DNA of 64,000 bases from Glycomyces tritici (GTDB lineage: Bacteria > Actinomycetota > Actinomycetes > Mycobacteriales > Micromonosporaceae), in the NCBI RefSeq assembly GCF_030403505.1, contig NZ_JAUEMJ010000006.1:131126-195125 (forward strand), read 5' to 3'. The notes beneath the pieces are model-generated. The model ran no database searches and was not told where the DNA came from. It saw only the letters and a list, made by a program, of their open reading frames with translations. This document shows positions 43,870 through 52,115 of the stretch, piece by piece (positions within the stretch are counted from its first letter, which is position 1; every line of letters starts with the position of its first letter). The translations under genes were made by a program, and so were the position numbers.

Positions 43870-44831
43870 AGGAGAGCGCCGCAGCCTCGGACATCCGGGT
43901 CCTCATCCTCGCCGGAGGCATGTCGTACGAGCACGAGGTCTCGCTGAAGTCGGGCCGCCGGGCGGCCGACGCCCTGCAGCGCCAGGGCTTCGTCTGCGAT
44001 GTGCGGGACCTCGACGGCGAGCTGCTGCCCGCCCTCCAGGAGTTCCCGCCCGACGTGGTGCTGCCGCTCGTGCACGGCTCCCCGGGCGAGGACGGCTCGC
44101 TGCAGGCGGTGCTGGAGCTCTCGGGCATTCCGATCGTGGGCACCGGCTCGGTCGGCGCGCGCCGCGCGTGGAACAAGATCACGGCCAAGGACCTGCTCCG
44201 CACGGCCGGGATTCCGACCCCGGACTGGACCGTCATGCCGCGCCAGGCGTTCTCGGACTTCGGGGCGCGCAAGCTCCTCGACCGGATCGCCGCGAAGATG
44301 GGCCTGCCGCTGGTCGTCAAGCCCAACTCGGGCGGTTCGGGCCTCGGCGTGCACGCGGTGCACAAGGAGGACGACTTCCCGTCGGCGATGATGGGCTGCT
44401 TCTCCTACAGCGACGAAGCGCTGATCGAGACGTTCATCGAGGGCCGGGACATCGCGGTCGGCGTGATCGACCTCGGCGAGGGCCCCACGGCCCTGCCGCC
44501 GGTGGAGATTGCGCCGCTGCAAGGCGACTACGACTACGCCGCGCGGTACAACCCGGGCGTGACCCGGTGGACCGTGCCGGCCGACATGAGCGAGCCGGTG
44601 GCCGACCGTGTGGCGGAGCTCGCGGTCCAGGTCCACCGGACCCTCGGGCTCGGGGACATGTCCCGCATCGACATGATCGTGGACGACGCGGGCGGCATCC
44701 AGGTGCTCGAGGCGAACGTCGCCCCCGGCACCACCGAGACCTCGCTCCTGCCGATGGCGATCAAGGCCGCCGACCGCGACTTCGGGGAAACGCTGGCGAC
44801 CATGGTCCGCCAAGCGCTCGCCCGCTCCTAG
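43866..44831 (+). CDS. ddl: D-alanine-D-alanine ligase family protein (ATP-grasp)
   Basis: A 321-residue ATP-grasp ligase. The family N-terminus reads LAGGMSYEHEVSLKSGR; VLPLVHGSPGEDGSLQAVLE, PLVVKPNSGGSGLGVH and VLEANVAPGTTETSLLPMA are the substrate- and Mg-binding elements. It would join two D-alanines for peptidoglycan. The coupling to an aminotransferase and a location close to parB rather than in a mur cluster suggest a second Ddl-like enzyme, possibly with another specificity. ATG overlaps the previous stop. A parS-containing palindrome follows. Confidence 0.85.
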   Translation: MKESAAASDIRVLILAGGMSYEHEVSLKSGRRAADALQRQGFVCDVRDLDGELLPALQEFPPDVVLPLVHGSPGEDGSLQAVLELSGIPIVGTGSVGARRAWNKITAKDLLRTAGIPTPDWTVMPRQAFSDFGARKLLDRIAAKMGLPLVVKPNSGGSGLGVHAVHKEDDFPSAMMGCFSYSDEALIETFIEGRDIAVGVIDLGEGPTALPPVEIAPLQGDYDYAARYNPGVTRWTVPADMSEPVADRVAELAVQVHRTLGLGDMSRIDMIVDDAGGIQVLEANVAPGTTETSLLPMAIKAADRDFGETLATMVRQALARS

Positions 44832-44847
44832 GGCTCAAGAACGACGC

Positions 44848-44885
44848 GAGGGTGTCGATGTTTCACGTGAAACATCGACACCCTC
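44848..44885. promoter_or_regulatory. parS site 1 inside a 38-bp palindrome
   Basis: TGTTTCACGTGAAACA at 44859-44874 is a perfect parS, the ParB-loading site. It is flanked by GAGGGTGTCGA and its complement, so the whole is a strong hairpin 17 bp after ddl and may also terminate it. Confidence 0.95.
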
Positions 44886-44950
44886 AAGTCGTTGCCGCTG
44901 CAAAGCGTCGCGCCGCTTCCAAAGAGACCAAATCCTGAAATTCCGGATTT

Positions 44951-44999
44951 ATCCCCCCTTAGGGACCCCTGGCACAAAAGTACGCGCGGGGTCCGACAG
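44951..44999 (+). repeat. 50-bp element, left copy
   Basis: ATCCCCCCTTAGGGACCCCT, a variable core with AAAAGTAC, then GGGGTCCGACAG. GGGACCCC and GGGGTCC can pair. It matches the inverted element at 46629-46678 at roughly three quarters of positions, with one base of length difference. Confidence 0.7.
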
Positions 45000-45057
45000 A
45001 AACCGGGGCCGTCAACTCACCCGATCAGGTAGCGCTCGCTCGGGTTCTGACGTCGGC

Positions 45058-45651
45058 TCAGTCGTCGGTGAGCCAGGCCGCGATGTACTCCAGGTTCATC
45101 TGCCACTCGTGCTCTTCCACCGGCGGCAGGATCTCGTCCCACATCGTCATGAACGGCCCCCGCAACTGGAGGTAGCCGTGCGGGCGGGCCAGGAACCACT
45201 GCTGGAGATGCGCGGTGCCGTCGCCCCAGCGGTTCACATGGACCTGCGCGACCGATTCGAGCGACCGGATCGCCCGCTCCAGTCGCACGGTCAGCACGCC
45301 GAGCTCGGCCGCGTGCATCGTCGAGAGGTCCCCTAGGTCGAGGTGGGCGCGCGGCTCCAGGATGACCACTACGGGCAGCCCACTGGGCGCAGGCGGGCTC
45401 TTGAGGCGCCACCGCTCATTGGACCAGAGGTAGGCGGAGTCGGGCGTGTGGCAGGCGGCGCACTGCTCTTGGCGGTCGCCGCGTCGCGGAGGCTCGGCGT
45501 CCACCGGTTCCTGCAGGGGTTTGATGCGCAGCTCGCCTTCGAACGGAAAGGCGGGCCAGTCGACGAACGGGGGCAGGGTGGGACGCACGCCGCTCGCATG
45601 CGGATGCAGATTGGGCTTGGAATTCGGGCCGGGGGTACTCGCAGATGCCAC
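45058..45651 (-). CDS. HIT-superfamily (GalT-like) protein
   Basis: A 197-residue protein. The key motif is VHVNRWGDGTAHLQQWFLAR near residue 150, a His-containing strand-loop like that of HIT hydrolases and galactose-1-phosphate uridylyltransferases. CAACH near residue 57 probably binds zinc with other residues. Such proteins are nucleotide hydrolases or transferases; the substrate is unknown. GTG at 45651 is preferred because TATTTT lies six bases upstream; in-frame ATGs at 45654 and 45669 are alternatives. It lies alone among parS sites. Confidence 0.75.
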   Translation of the reverse strand: MASASTPGPNSKPNLHPHASGVRPTLPPFVDWPAFPFEGELRIKPLQEPVDAEPPRRGDRQEQCAACHTPDSAYLWSNERWRLKSPPAPSGLPVVVILEPRAHLDLGDLSTMHAAELGVLTVRLERAIRSLESVAQVHVNRWGDGTAHLQQWFLARPHGYLQLRGPFMTMWDEILPPVEEHEWQMNLEYIAAWLTDD

Positions 45652-45657
45652 CATCGA

Positions 45658-45663
45658 AAAATA
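45658..45663 (-). promoter_or_regulatory. -10 hexamer of HIT-like gene, leaderless layout
   Basis: On the minus strand TATTTT is followed by TCGATG and GTG at 45651. Confidence 0.5.
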
Positions 45664-45887
45664 CCGCATGAATGCGAGACTGGAAACCACCGGAATCGAC
45701 CTTTTGGCAGATTTCCACGAGGTTACGCGGCGCGTCGCAGTGTCGACACCCGATAGTGGACCGACATGTACGCGGCGAACCAGGGCAATCGCCGACAGAA
45801 TACGGTTTTCGGGGCCGATAGTGACGTGCGCCCATATGGCGGGAAGGGACTGTCGGTCGGGTGGGTCGGTAGGGCAAGCTGGAAGGC

Positions 45888-46463
45888 GTGCAAGCAACAG
45901 TTACTGACAGCTCCACGCCGGAGGCGTCGCCCGTTTCGGGCGGCGACATCGCCGTGCTCGTGGACCCCCCGGTGACTGCCGCGCTCGTTGACGAACTCAG
46001 CCATCTCTGGGTGAGAGTGACGAACGCCGGCGGTTCCGTCGGGTTCGTTCCGCCGGTCAACATCGAAGAGGTTCGCCCTCACACCGTTTCCATTCTCGCG
46101 CGAGTGATCGACCAGACTGACACGCTGGTCGCTCTAAAGGAAGGAGCCGCCATTGTCGCTTGGTGTGTTCTCACATCAAACGACAGCCCGCCGCGCCAGG
46201 GCTGGCGGACCATCCGCCATGTTCAGGTCGACCCCTCCCGACAGGGTGGCGGTCTCGGTGGCAAACTCCTGGCGGCAGTCGATCAGGTCGCGCGTGAAGA
46301 GCTGAAGCTCGAGGCGCTCAGCCTCAAGGTTCGCTCGGGCACGGGCGCCGACGCCTTCTACCGGCGGCACGGCTTCACCGAAGTCGGACGCCTGCCGCGC
46401 GCGGTGCGCATGGCGGACAACGACTACCGGGACGACATCATCATGTGGCGGGAGCTCTCCTAG
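45888..46463 (+). CDS. GNAT family N-acetyltransferase
   Basis: A 191-residue GNAT enzyme. The acetyl-CoA motif is HVQVDPSRQGGGLGGKLLAA (about residues 110-129), preceded by VALKEGAAIVAWCVL and followed by ADAFYRRHGFTEVGRLPRAV, the usual fold order. The substrate is unknown. The GTG start has GGAAGG only one or two bases upstream, so the true start is slightly uncertain, and no good alternative is present nearby. It diverges from the HIT-like gene (236 bp) and converges on parB across a parS hairpin. Confidence 0.85.
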   Translation: MQATVTDSSTPEASPVSGGDIAVLVDPPVTAALVDELSHLWVRVTNAGGSVGFVPPVNIEEVRPHTVSILARVIDQTDTLVALKEGAAIVAWCVLTSNDSPPRQGWRTIRHVQVDPSRQGGGLGGKLLAAVDQVAREELKLEALSLKVRSGTGADAFYRRHGFTEVGRLPRAVRMADNDYRDDIIMWRELS

Positions 46464-46546
46464 CGGAGCGCGCGGCCGTCCCCTGGAGGGCCGCCCACCA
46501 CGTCGCTCGAGAACAAGCGGCAGCACCAGACGAATACAAGGCAAAA

Positions 46547-46582
46547 GCCGGGGCGATGTTTCACGTGAAACATCGCCCCGGC
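46547..46582. promoter_or_regulatory. parS site 2 inside a 36-bp palindrome
   Basis: Perfect TGTTTCACGTGAAACA at 46557-46572, flanked by GCCGGGGCGA and its complement, between convergent GNAT and parB genes. It may double as a terminator. Confidence 0.95.
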
Positions 46583-46628
46583 TACTTGTCTGCTGTCACT
46601 CGAACGAGTGGGGCGACACGCCCGAATC

Positions 46629-46678
46629 CTGTCGGACCCCCTGAGTACTTTTAATACAAGGGGTCCCTTAGGGGGGAT
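46629..46678 (-). repeat. 50-bp element, right copy (inverted)
   Basis: Read on minus: ATCCCCCCTAAGGGACCCCT, core with AAAAGTAC, GGGGGTCCGACAG. It is the inverted partner of 44951-44999 and lies 47 bp after parS site 2. Confidence 0.7.
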
Positions 46679-46754
46679 ATATCGGGAATATCGGCTTTCA
46701 TGTTCTCGCCCTTGCGGATCGGCACGTCATTCGATGCGGAGCCGTTCGAGCGGG

Positions 46755-47837
46755 CTACTTGATGCCGATCTGCTCGACGATGCGATCGAGGTCCGCGAGC
46801 GAGCCGAACTCGATGGTGATCTTGCCCTTCTTGCGGCCCCAGGAGATCGCCACCTGCGTCTCGAAGTGGTCCGAGAGGCGCTCCTTCAGCTCCTCGAGCC
46901 CCGGTGCCTTCATGCGGTCCTTGGCGCCTCGCGAGGAAGCACTGCGCGGCTCGTCGAGCTCCGGCTTCTCCTCCAGGCGGTTCGCCGTCACGAGTTCCTC
47001 GGTGCTCCGCACCGACAGTCCCTCGCTGATGATCCGCTCGGCGATGTGCTCCTGCGAGTCAGCGCTGTCGAGACCGAGCAGCGCCCGCGCGTGGCCGGCT
47101 GTGAGGACGCCCGCGGCGACCTTCGTCTGCACCGTCGGCGGGAGGCCGAGGAGGCGGATCATGTTCGAGATCTGCGGGCGGCTGCGGCCGATCTTCTTCG
47201 ACAGCTCCTCCTGCGTCACGTTGAACTCCTCAAGGAGTTGCGCGTACGCCGCGCCCTCTTCGAGCGGGTTCAGCTGCACCCGGTGGATGTTCTCCAGAAG
47301 CGCTTCGCGCAGGAGTTCCTCGTCGGCCGTGCGGCGGACGATGGCCGGGATGGTCTCCCAGCCGAGCGCGGTCGCGGCGCGCAGGCGCCGCTCGCCCATG
47401 ACGAGTTCGAAGCGGGCACCGTCCTCGCGAGGCTCTTCGGCGGTGCGCTCGCGCACCGCGATCGGCTGGAGCATGCCGACCTCGGTGAGGGAGGTCTGGA
47501 GTTCGAGGAGGTGCTCGTCGTCGAAGAACTGGCGCGGCTGCTTCGGATTGGTGCCGATGTCCCCGATCGGGATCAGCTGGAAGCTCGCCCCCGGGACGGG
47601 CACGAGTTCCGGGCCGTCCGATGTTTCACGTGAAACATCAGCCTGGCCCGCCGTCGATGTTTCACGTGAAACATCGCCCTGAGTTTTAGTGCCCGGTTTC
47701 GGGGCCGCCTGCCGGGGCGCCGCGACCGATGCGGGAGCCGCGTCGGACTCCTCCTCGATCGTCGTGGTTTCGGCCAGACCGGTCGGGATGAGCGCCCCGA
47801 GCCCGCGACCGAGCCCTCCGCGTTTCGCCGCAGCCAT
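46755..47837 (-). CDS. parB: Chromosome partitioning protein ParB
   Basis: A 360-residue CTP-dependent clamp that loads on parS and spreads. It begins RGGLGRGLGALIP, the ParA-contacting end. The CTPase motifs GERRLRAATALGW and ENIHRVQLNPLEEGAAY are at about residues 160-200, the HTH GRSRPQISNMIRLLGLPP near 225, and a C-terminal dimerisation domain follows. Residues 54-75 contain DVSRETS twice; these codons are two perfect parS sites, so the gene carries its own binding sites. The start is 3 bp after the parA stop. Confidence 0.97.
   Translation of the reverse strand: MAAAKRGGLGRGLGALIPTGLAETTTIEEESDAAPASVAAPRQAAPKPGTKTQGDVSRETSTAGQADVSRETSDGPELVPVPGASFQLIPIGDIGTNPKQPRQFFDDEHLLELQTSLTEVGMLQPIAVRERTAEEPREDGARFELVMGERRLRAATALGWETIPAIVRRTADEELLREALLENIHRVQLNPLEEGAAYAQLLEEFNVTQEELSKKIGRSRPQISNMIRLLGLPPTVQTKVAAGVLTAGHARALLGLDSADSQEHIAERIISEGLSVRSTEELVTANRLEEKPELDEPRSASSRGAKDRMKAPGLEELKERLSDHFETQVAISWGRKKGKITIEFGSLADLDRIVEQIGIK
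47622..47637. promoter_or_regulatory. parS site 3, inside parB
   Basis: Perfect TGTTTCACGTGAAACA; read on minus it encodes part of DVSRETS in ParB. Confidence 0.95.
47658..47673. promoter_or_regulatory. parS site 4, inside parB
   Basis: Perfect 16-bp parS, 36 bp from site 3 centre to centre, encoding the second DVSRETS copy (or its first in protein order). Confidence 0.95.
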
Positions 47838-47840
47838 CGA

Positions 47841-49154
47841 CTAGTTCCCGCCCTTCTGGTTCTTGCCGCGCCGGGAGAGCTTCGCGCCGCGGCGCGCGAT
47901 CTCCTCGGCCGCTTCGAAATAGCTCGTCGCGCCCCGCGAGCCGGGGTCGTACGTCATGATCGACTGCCCGTACCCGGGAGCCTCCGAGACGCGCACGCTC
48001 CGCGGCACGACCGCGTCGAGCACGATCTCGCTGAAGTGCCCGCGCACCTCCTGCTCCACCTGATCGGCGAGCTTGGTCCGCTTGTCGTACATGGTGAGCA
48101 GGATCGTGGAGACGCGCAGGCGCGCGTTCAGGTGCGCCTTGATCAGTTCGATGTTCCGCAGGAGCTGGCCCAGGCCCTCGAGTGCGTAGTACTCGCACTG
48201 GATCGGGATCAGCACCTCCTCGGCGGCCACGAGCGCGTTCACGGTGAGGAGGCCGAGCGACGGCGGGCAGTCGATGAAGATGTAGTCGAGCTCCCCGCTG
48301 TACGTCGCGATGCTCTTCTCAAGGCGCCCTTCGCGAGCGACCACGTTGACGAGTTCGACCTCGGCGCCGGCCAGGTCGATCGTCGCCGGAACGCAGACGA
48401 GCGAAGGAATGCCGTCGACCGGAGTGGCGATCTCGTCGAGCGACTGGCCTTCCACGACGGCCTCGTACACGCTCGGAGTGCCCGCGCCGTGCTCCACGCC
48501 GAGACCGGTGGAGGCGTTCCCCTGCGGGTCGAGGTCGATGACCATGACGCGGTTCCCGTGCAGCGCCAAGGCGACCGCGAGGTTCACGGTGCTGGTGGTC
48601 TTGCCGACCCCGCCCTTCTGATTGGCGATCGCGATGACCCGGCGGCGCGGCGGCCGCGGCATGGTCACACTGCCCGAAGGGTTGAGCACCCGCACGGCCC
48701 GCTGCGCCTCACGCGCGAGCGGCAGGTCGTCGTCGAGCGCTTGGTGCTTCTCGGCCGGAGCCGGCTGCTGCGGCACTGGATCAGCTTTCGTGCGGCCGTT
48801 CTTGGCCGCCTCGTCCGGTGCCAGATGCCGCCCCGAACGGCCTCGCTGCGATGTGGATCTGCGCATCCCGTCCCCCCCGTTGTCAGAACGCATGGTGCCC
48901 GTTGGCGCGGCAGGCGACGAGCCGCCGTCCGCACCGGACTCCGTCACCGATTCTGACCCACCTTGGCCGAAGGCCGGGGCTGCGCCACCCGGCGCCGGGG
49001 AAGTTTCTCGATAGCGGTGCCGCCGGGTGGGGGGCGCCTCCTCGCTCACGGCCGCATCGAGGAGGTTCTTGATGCGCCGTTCGGCCGGGGTATCGCCGCC
49101 AAGGGGGTTCTGGTGTTCACGATCTTCAGAAGGAAGGGGGTCCCGCACGTTCAC
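47841..49154 (-). CDS. parA: Chromosome partitioning ATPase ParA
   Basis: A Walker-type ATPase of 437 residues that positions ParB-parS complexes. The C-terminal 265 residues are the ATPase: ANQKGGVGKTTSTVNLAVAL (deviant Walker A), VMVIDLDPQGNASTGLG and YIFIDCPPSLGLLTVNAL. The N-terminal 170 residues are a Pro/Arg/Gly-rich, probably disordered extension. GTG at 49154 is preferred over the GTG two codons upstream (49160) because TAGTCT is exactly six bases before it. parB follows after 3 bp. Confidence 0.96.
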   Translation of the reverse strand: MNVRDPLPSEDREHQNPLGGDTPAERRIKNLLDAAVSEEAPPTRRHRYRETSPAPGGAAPAFGQGGSESVTESGADGGSSPAAPTGTMRSDNGGDGMRRSTSQRGRSGRHLAPDEAAKNGRTKADPVPQQPAPAEKHQALDDDLPLAREAQRAVRVLNPSGSVTMPRPPRRRVIAIANQKGGVGKTTSTVNLAVALALHGNRVMVIDLDPQGNASTGLGVEHGAGTPSVYEAVVEGQSLDEIATPVDGIPSLVCVPATIDLAGAEVELVNVVAREGRLEKSIATYSGELDYIFIDCPPSLGLLTVNALVAAEEVLIPIQCEYYALEGLGQLLRNIELIKAHLNARLRVSTILLTMYDKRTKLADQVEQEVRGHFSEIVLDAVVPRSVRVSEAPGYGQSIMTYDPGSRGATSYFEAAEEIARRGAKLSRRGKNQKGGN

Positions 49155-49160
49155 CGCCAC

Positions 49161-49166
49161 AGACTA
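49161..49166 (-). promoter_or_regulatory. -10 hexamer of parAB, leaderless layout
   Basis: On minus, TAGTCT is followed by GTGGCG and GTG at 49154. parS site 5 starts 10 bp upstream, so ParB bound there could affect its own operon. Confidence 0.65.
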
Positions 49167-49175
49167 CGGGCCGGA

Positions 49176-49191
49176 TGTTTCACGTGAAACA
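49176..49191. promoter_or_regulatory. parS site 5, upstream of parA
   Basis: Perfect TGTTTCACGTGAAACA, 10 bp upstream of the parA -10 hexamer, in the -35 region of the promoter. Confidence 0.95.
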
Positions 49192-49277
49192 TGACCCTGC
49201 TCGGAGAAGCTTACGAGCCATACACTATCCGAACGCTGCGCAGTCCGCCGAGCGCAAAGCGTGGAAGCCACAACGGC

Positions 49278-49310
49278 GGATGCCGCGATGATCATCTCAT
49301 CGCGGCATCC
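49278..49310 (-). terminator. Terminator after rsmG
   Basis: GGATGCCGCGATGA pairs perfectly with TCATCGCGGCATCC over a 5-base loop, 57 bp past the rsmG stop in the minus direction, separating it from parAB. Confidence 0.8.
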
Positions 49311-49366
49311 GTTGCAGTACTTGGTTATTGGTGTCTATCAATTCGGAAAAACGTTGCGGGCCTTAA

Positions 49367-50053
49367 TCAGCGGATCCGCTCGATCTTCACTACCGTTGCA
49401 GGAATGGTGAACTCGTCCTGCTCGGACAGTTTGGACTCACCGCAGGTGAGGATCGCGGCCTTGCCGCCGCCGGCCCGCTTGATGAGCCCCCCGCTCTCGG
49501 TCACCTCGAGGGACGCGCCCTGGCCCTTGATCGCCAGCATCGCGCCGCCCAGCCGCGCCAGCGGCAGACACCAGCCGACCAGCTTCGCCAACGGCGCCAC
49601 CGCCCGGGACACGACGATGTCCGCCCGGCCCTTCGGATCCACCTCGGCGGCGCGGGCCCGCAGCACTTCCACGTTCGTGATGCCGAGCGCCTCGATGACC
49701 TCCTGGAGGAAGTCCACGCGGCGCTGCATCGGCTCCACCAGGGTGACCAACAGGTCCGGCCGCGCGATGGCGAGCGGAATCCCCGGGAGTCCGCCGCCTG
49801 ACCCGACGTCGAGCACGTCGGCCTTCTCCGGGATCAGCTCCTCGACCACGGCACTGCTCAGCACGTGCCGCGCCCACAACCGCGGCACCTCCCGCGGCCC
49901 GATGAGGCCGCGTTCGATCCCGATGGTCGACAGCAGGCCCACGTAGGCCTCGGCCAGGGCGATGCGGTCGTCGTCTGCTCCGAACACAGAGGCCAATGTT
50001 TCACGTGAAACATTGGCCTCGGCGGATTCGGAGCCCGTCGGCTCCTCAGTCAT
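49367..50053 (-). CDS. rsmG: 16S rRNA (guanine-N7) methyltransferase RsmG
   Basis: Methylates G527 of 16S rRNA (E. coli numbering), the GidB position. The 228-residue protein has SAM-binding VLDVGSGGGLPGIPLAIARP near residue 83, then VTLVEPMQRRVDFLQEVIEA and VSRAVAPLAKLVGWCLPLAR, all family-typical. ATG at 50053 has AGGAAA upstream. The N-terminal ANVSRET peptide is encoded by a perfect parS site. It is the last gene of rpmH-rnpA-yidD-yidC-khpB-rsmG. Confidence 0.95.
   Translation of the reverse strand: MTEEPTGSESAEANVSRETLASVFGADDDRIALAEAYVGLLSTIGIERGLIGPREVPRLWARHVLSSAVVEELIPEKADVLDVGSGGGLPGIPLAIARPDLLVTLVEPMQRRVDFLQEVIEALGITNVEVLRARAAEVDPKGRADIVVSRAVAPLAKLVGWCLPLARLGGAMLAIKGQGASLEVTESGGLIKRAGGGKAAILTCGESKLSEQDEFTIPATVVKIERIR
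49989..50020. promoter_or_regulatory. parS site 6, inside rsmG
   Basis: Perfect TGTTTCACGTGAAACA (49997-50012) flanked by GAGGCCAA and TTGGCCTC, a 32-bp palindrome near the 5' end of rsmG. Confidence 0.95.
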
Positions 50054-50070
50054 GTTTTCCTGCTCAGTTC

Positions 50071-50565
50071 CTATTCCGGCTTCACGACGACCCGGCGGCG
50101 CGGCTCGGCGCCCTCCGACTCGCTCTGGACGCCGTCGGTCGCGTTGATGACGTCGTGGACGCACTTGCGTTCGAAGGCGCTCATCGGGTCCAGCTTGACC
50201 ACTTCGCCGCTCTCGATGACCTTCTTGGCGGTCTTCTCAGCCAGTTCCGCGAGCTTCTTGCGACGCCCGGCGCGGTAGCCCCCGATGTCGAGCATCAGGC
50301 GCGAGTGGTCGCCGGTCTTGCGGTACACCGCAAGGCGGGCCAGTTCCTGCAGGGCCTCGAGGGTCTGCCCCTTGGGGCCGACGAGACCGCTGAGGTCTTC
50401 ACCGACGATCTCGACCTGAGGACGGTCGCCGACCACCAGTTCGTCGATGTCCCCGTCGAGGTCGAGGATGTCGAGCAGGCCTTCCAGATAGTCGGCCGCC
50501 ACTTCGCTCTGCTCAAACAGGTCGTCTTCGGAGGCCACCTCGTCCTCCCGCACCGTTGCTCCCAT
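50071..50565 (-). CDS. khpB: RNA-binding protein KhpB (Jag), KH and R3H domains
   Basis: A 164-residue RNA-binding protein. An acidic N-terminus (VREDEVASEDDLFEQ) precedes a KH-like domain containing LSGLVGPKGQTLEALQELAR and an R3H domain (PMSAFERKCVHDVINATDGV). It sits between yidC and rsmG, its conserved place, and is linked to cell-envelope control in Gram-positive bacteria. ATG at 50565 is used; a GTG four codons later (50553) has a better Shine-Dalgarno (GGGAG) and could be the start. Confidence 0.93.
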   Translation of the reverse strand: MGATVREDEVASEDDLFEQSEVAADYLEGLLDILDLDGDIDELVVGDRPQVEIVGEDLSGLVGPKGQTLEALQELARLAVYRKTGDHSRLMLDIGGYRAGRRKKLAELAEKTAKKVIESGEVVKLDPMSAFERKCVHDVINATDGVQSESEGAEPRRRVVVKPE

Positions 50566-50655
50566 AATCGTCAACTCGTCCTATCGCTAGTTATAAGCCT
50601 AGTTTGCACCATTGTGGCTGATCCGGCGGCGCCTGCGCAGCCGCGGACCGTCCCC

Positions 50656-51777
50656 CTAGCCTTTTTTCTTCTTGGAGGCCTGCTGCGCGCCGCTGACCTT
50701 CTTGGCCCGAGCGATGCGCTCCGCCCTCGAGAGGTTCTTGCCCGCGCCGGGGCCGCCCTTGGTCTCGGACTTCGGGGCGTCCGATCCGTTGGCGCCGGCG
50801 ACGCTCTCAGGCTTGTTCTGGCCGCTCGGCTTGGCCTTCGCGCCGGGCTTCGGCTTCGAGCCGGGCTTCGGGGCGAGATCCTTGCGGCGCTGCTCGGCCT
50901 CGCGCTGCTCCTCGAGCATCTTCTCGTGGGCCTTCGAGCCGGGCTTCGGCGGCTTCGTCGCGGAGTTCTGCGCGGGCGGCGGGTACTTGTGCAGCACGTA
51001 CTGCTGCTGCGCGAGCGAGAACAGGTTGTTCACGGTCCAGTAGATGACCACGCCGATGGGGAAGGCGCCGGCGGAGAAGATCATGATCACCGGGATGCCG
51101 TAGAGCATCACCTTCTGGATCATCCGCTGGTTCGGGTCCTCGTTCCAGCCGGTCTTCAGGATCATCTGACGCGTGGTCAGGTAGGTCGTGAGGATCATCG
51201 TCGCGCCCAGGACGCCGGCGACGAGCTTCACGGTGAGCGCCGAGGCGTCGACCGCGTCGAGCTGGTCGGCCGGGGTCAGGAACGTGCTCCAGAACGGGGC
51301 GCCGAGGAGCTTCGCGTGGACGTAGGAGAGCCAGTCCCCGTTGTCGCCGGCGGCGATGCCGCTCCAGCCGTACAGGTCCGTGTTCTTCGTCTGCCCCGGG
51401 TCGGGGCGGCGGAGCACGTGGAACAGTGCCAGGAAGACCGGCATCTGGATGAGGATGGGAAGGCAGCCCATGAGCGGGTTGGCCTTCTCCTTGCGGTACA
51501 GCTCCATCATCTCTTTCTGGAGCGTCTCGCGGTCACCCTTGTAGCGCTCCTGGAGCGCCTTGATCTCGGGGGCGAGCTTCTGCATCGCGCGCTGCGACTG
51601 GATCTGCTTCACGAAGAGCGGGAAGAGGATGATCCGCAGGGTGAGCACGACGCCGACGATGGCCAGGACCCAGGCCCAGTCGGTGTCGAGGAATCCGTTG
51701 TCGCTGCCGAAGACCTTCGTCCAGAGGTCATGCCATCGCAGCAGTACCCAGGACACGCCGTCGTAGGCCCACTCCAT
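50656..51777 (-). CDS. yidC: Membrane protein insertase YidC
   Basis: Inserts and folds membrane proteins. The 373-residue protein has the Actinobacterial YidC layout: N-terminal helix, then ILFPLFVKQIQSQRAMQKLA, an amphipathic region, CLPILIQMPVFLALFHVLRR, and the last helices GIPVIMIFSAGAFPIGVVIY. The C-terminal 110 residues are a basic, cytoplasmic tail with repeated PKPGSK-type units, likely to bind ribosomes. ATG at 51777 overlaps the yidD stop by one base (TGATG), with GGAG upstream. Confidence 0.95.
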   Translation of the reverse strand: MEWAYDGVSWVLLRWHDLWTKVFGSDNGFLDTDWAWVLAIVGVVLTLRIILFPLFVKQIQSQRAMQKLAPEIKALQERYKGDRETLQKEMMELYRKEKANPLMGCLPILIQMPVFLALFHVLRRPDPGQTKNTDLYGWSGIAAGDNGDWLSYVHAKLLGAPFWSTFLTPADQLDAVDASALTVKLVAGVLGATMILTTYLTTRQMILKTGWNEDPNQRMIQKVMLYGIPVIMIFSAGAFPIGVVIYWTVNNLFSLAQQQYVLHKYPPPAQNSATKPPKPGSKAHEKMLEEQREAEQRRKDLAPKPGSKPKPGAKAKPSGQNKPESVAGANGSDAPKSETKGGPGAGKNLSRAERIARAKKVSGAQQASKKKKG

Positions 51778-52115
51778 CACTTGCGGACTCCAGTCTGCTC
51801 AGTCTTCGAATGCACATCAAGGTCATGCCGTGGGGGTACGGGGTCATGACCCCCAGGATGAAAGGGGTGGCACCGTCCCAGCCGTCGCAGGCTCAACCAT
51901 ATGCCACGTACGACTCCGTGCTCGGACAGCGCCTCAAGGGTATATGCGCTGCAACTGGGGTAGAAGCGGCAGCGGGCGGGCAGCGCGGGGCTTATCCACC
52001 GACGGTACGCGATCACCGGGGCCGCGACCACTCGCACCGCGCGGCTTCCGCCGCTGCGGGAAGGGGTTTCAGCCAGGACCGGGGAGGGGGTCGGCGCGGC
52101 CGCGGCGTGGGTCAT
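51777..52115 (-). CDS. yidD: Membrane protein insertion efficiency factor YidD
   Basis: A 112-residue member of the YidD family, a small membrane-associated protein that aids YidC. The conserved part is [20 protein letters not shown], then [15 protein letters not shown] and [14 protein letters not shown], with Cys at the usual places. Its start overlaps the rnpA stop by 4 bp and its stop overlaps the yidC start. Confidence 0.93.
   Translation of the reverse strand: MTHAAAAPTPSPVLAETPSRSGGSRAVRVVAAPVIAYRRWISPALPARCRFYPSCSAYTLEALSEHGVVRGIWLSLRRLGRCHPFHPGGHDPVPPRHDLDVHSKTEQTGVRK

Noticed and set aside
45466..45480. CAACH in the HIT-like protein as a c-type haem site
   Set aside because: There is no signal peptide and the protein has a HIT motif, so a zinc-type role is far more likely.
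44951..46678. Insertion sequence bounded by the 50-bp inverted elements
   Set aside because: The enclosed genes are a HIT-like protein and a GNAT enzyme, no transposase is present and no target-site duplication is visible. Kept only as a repeat pair.
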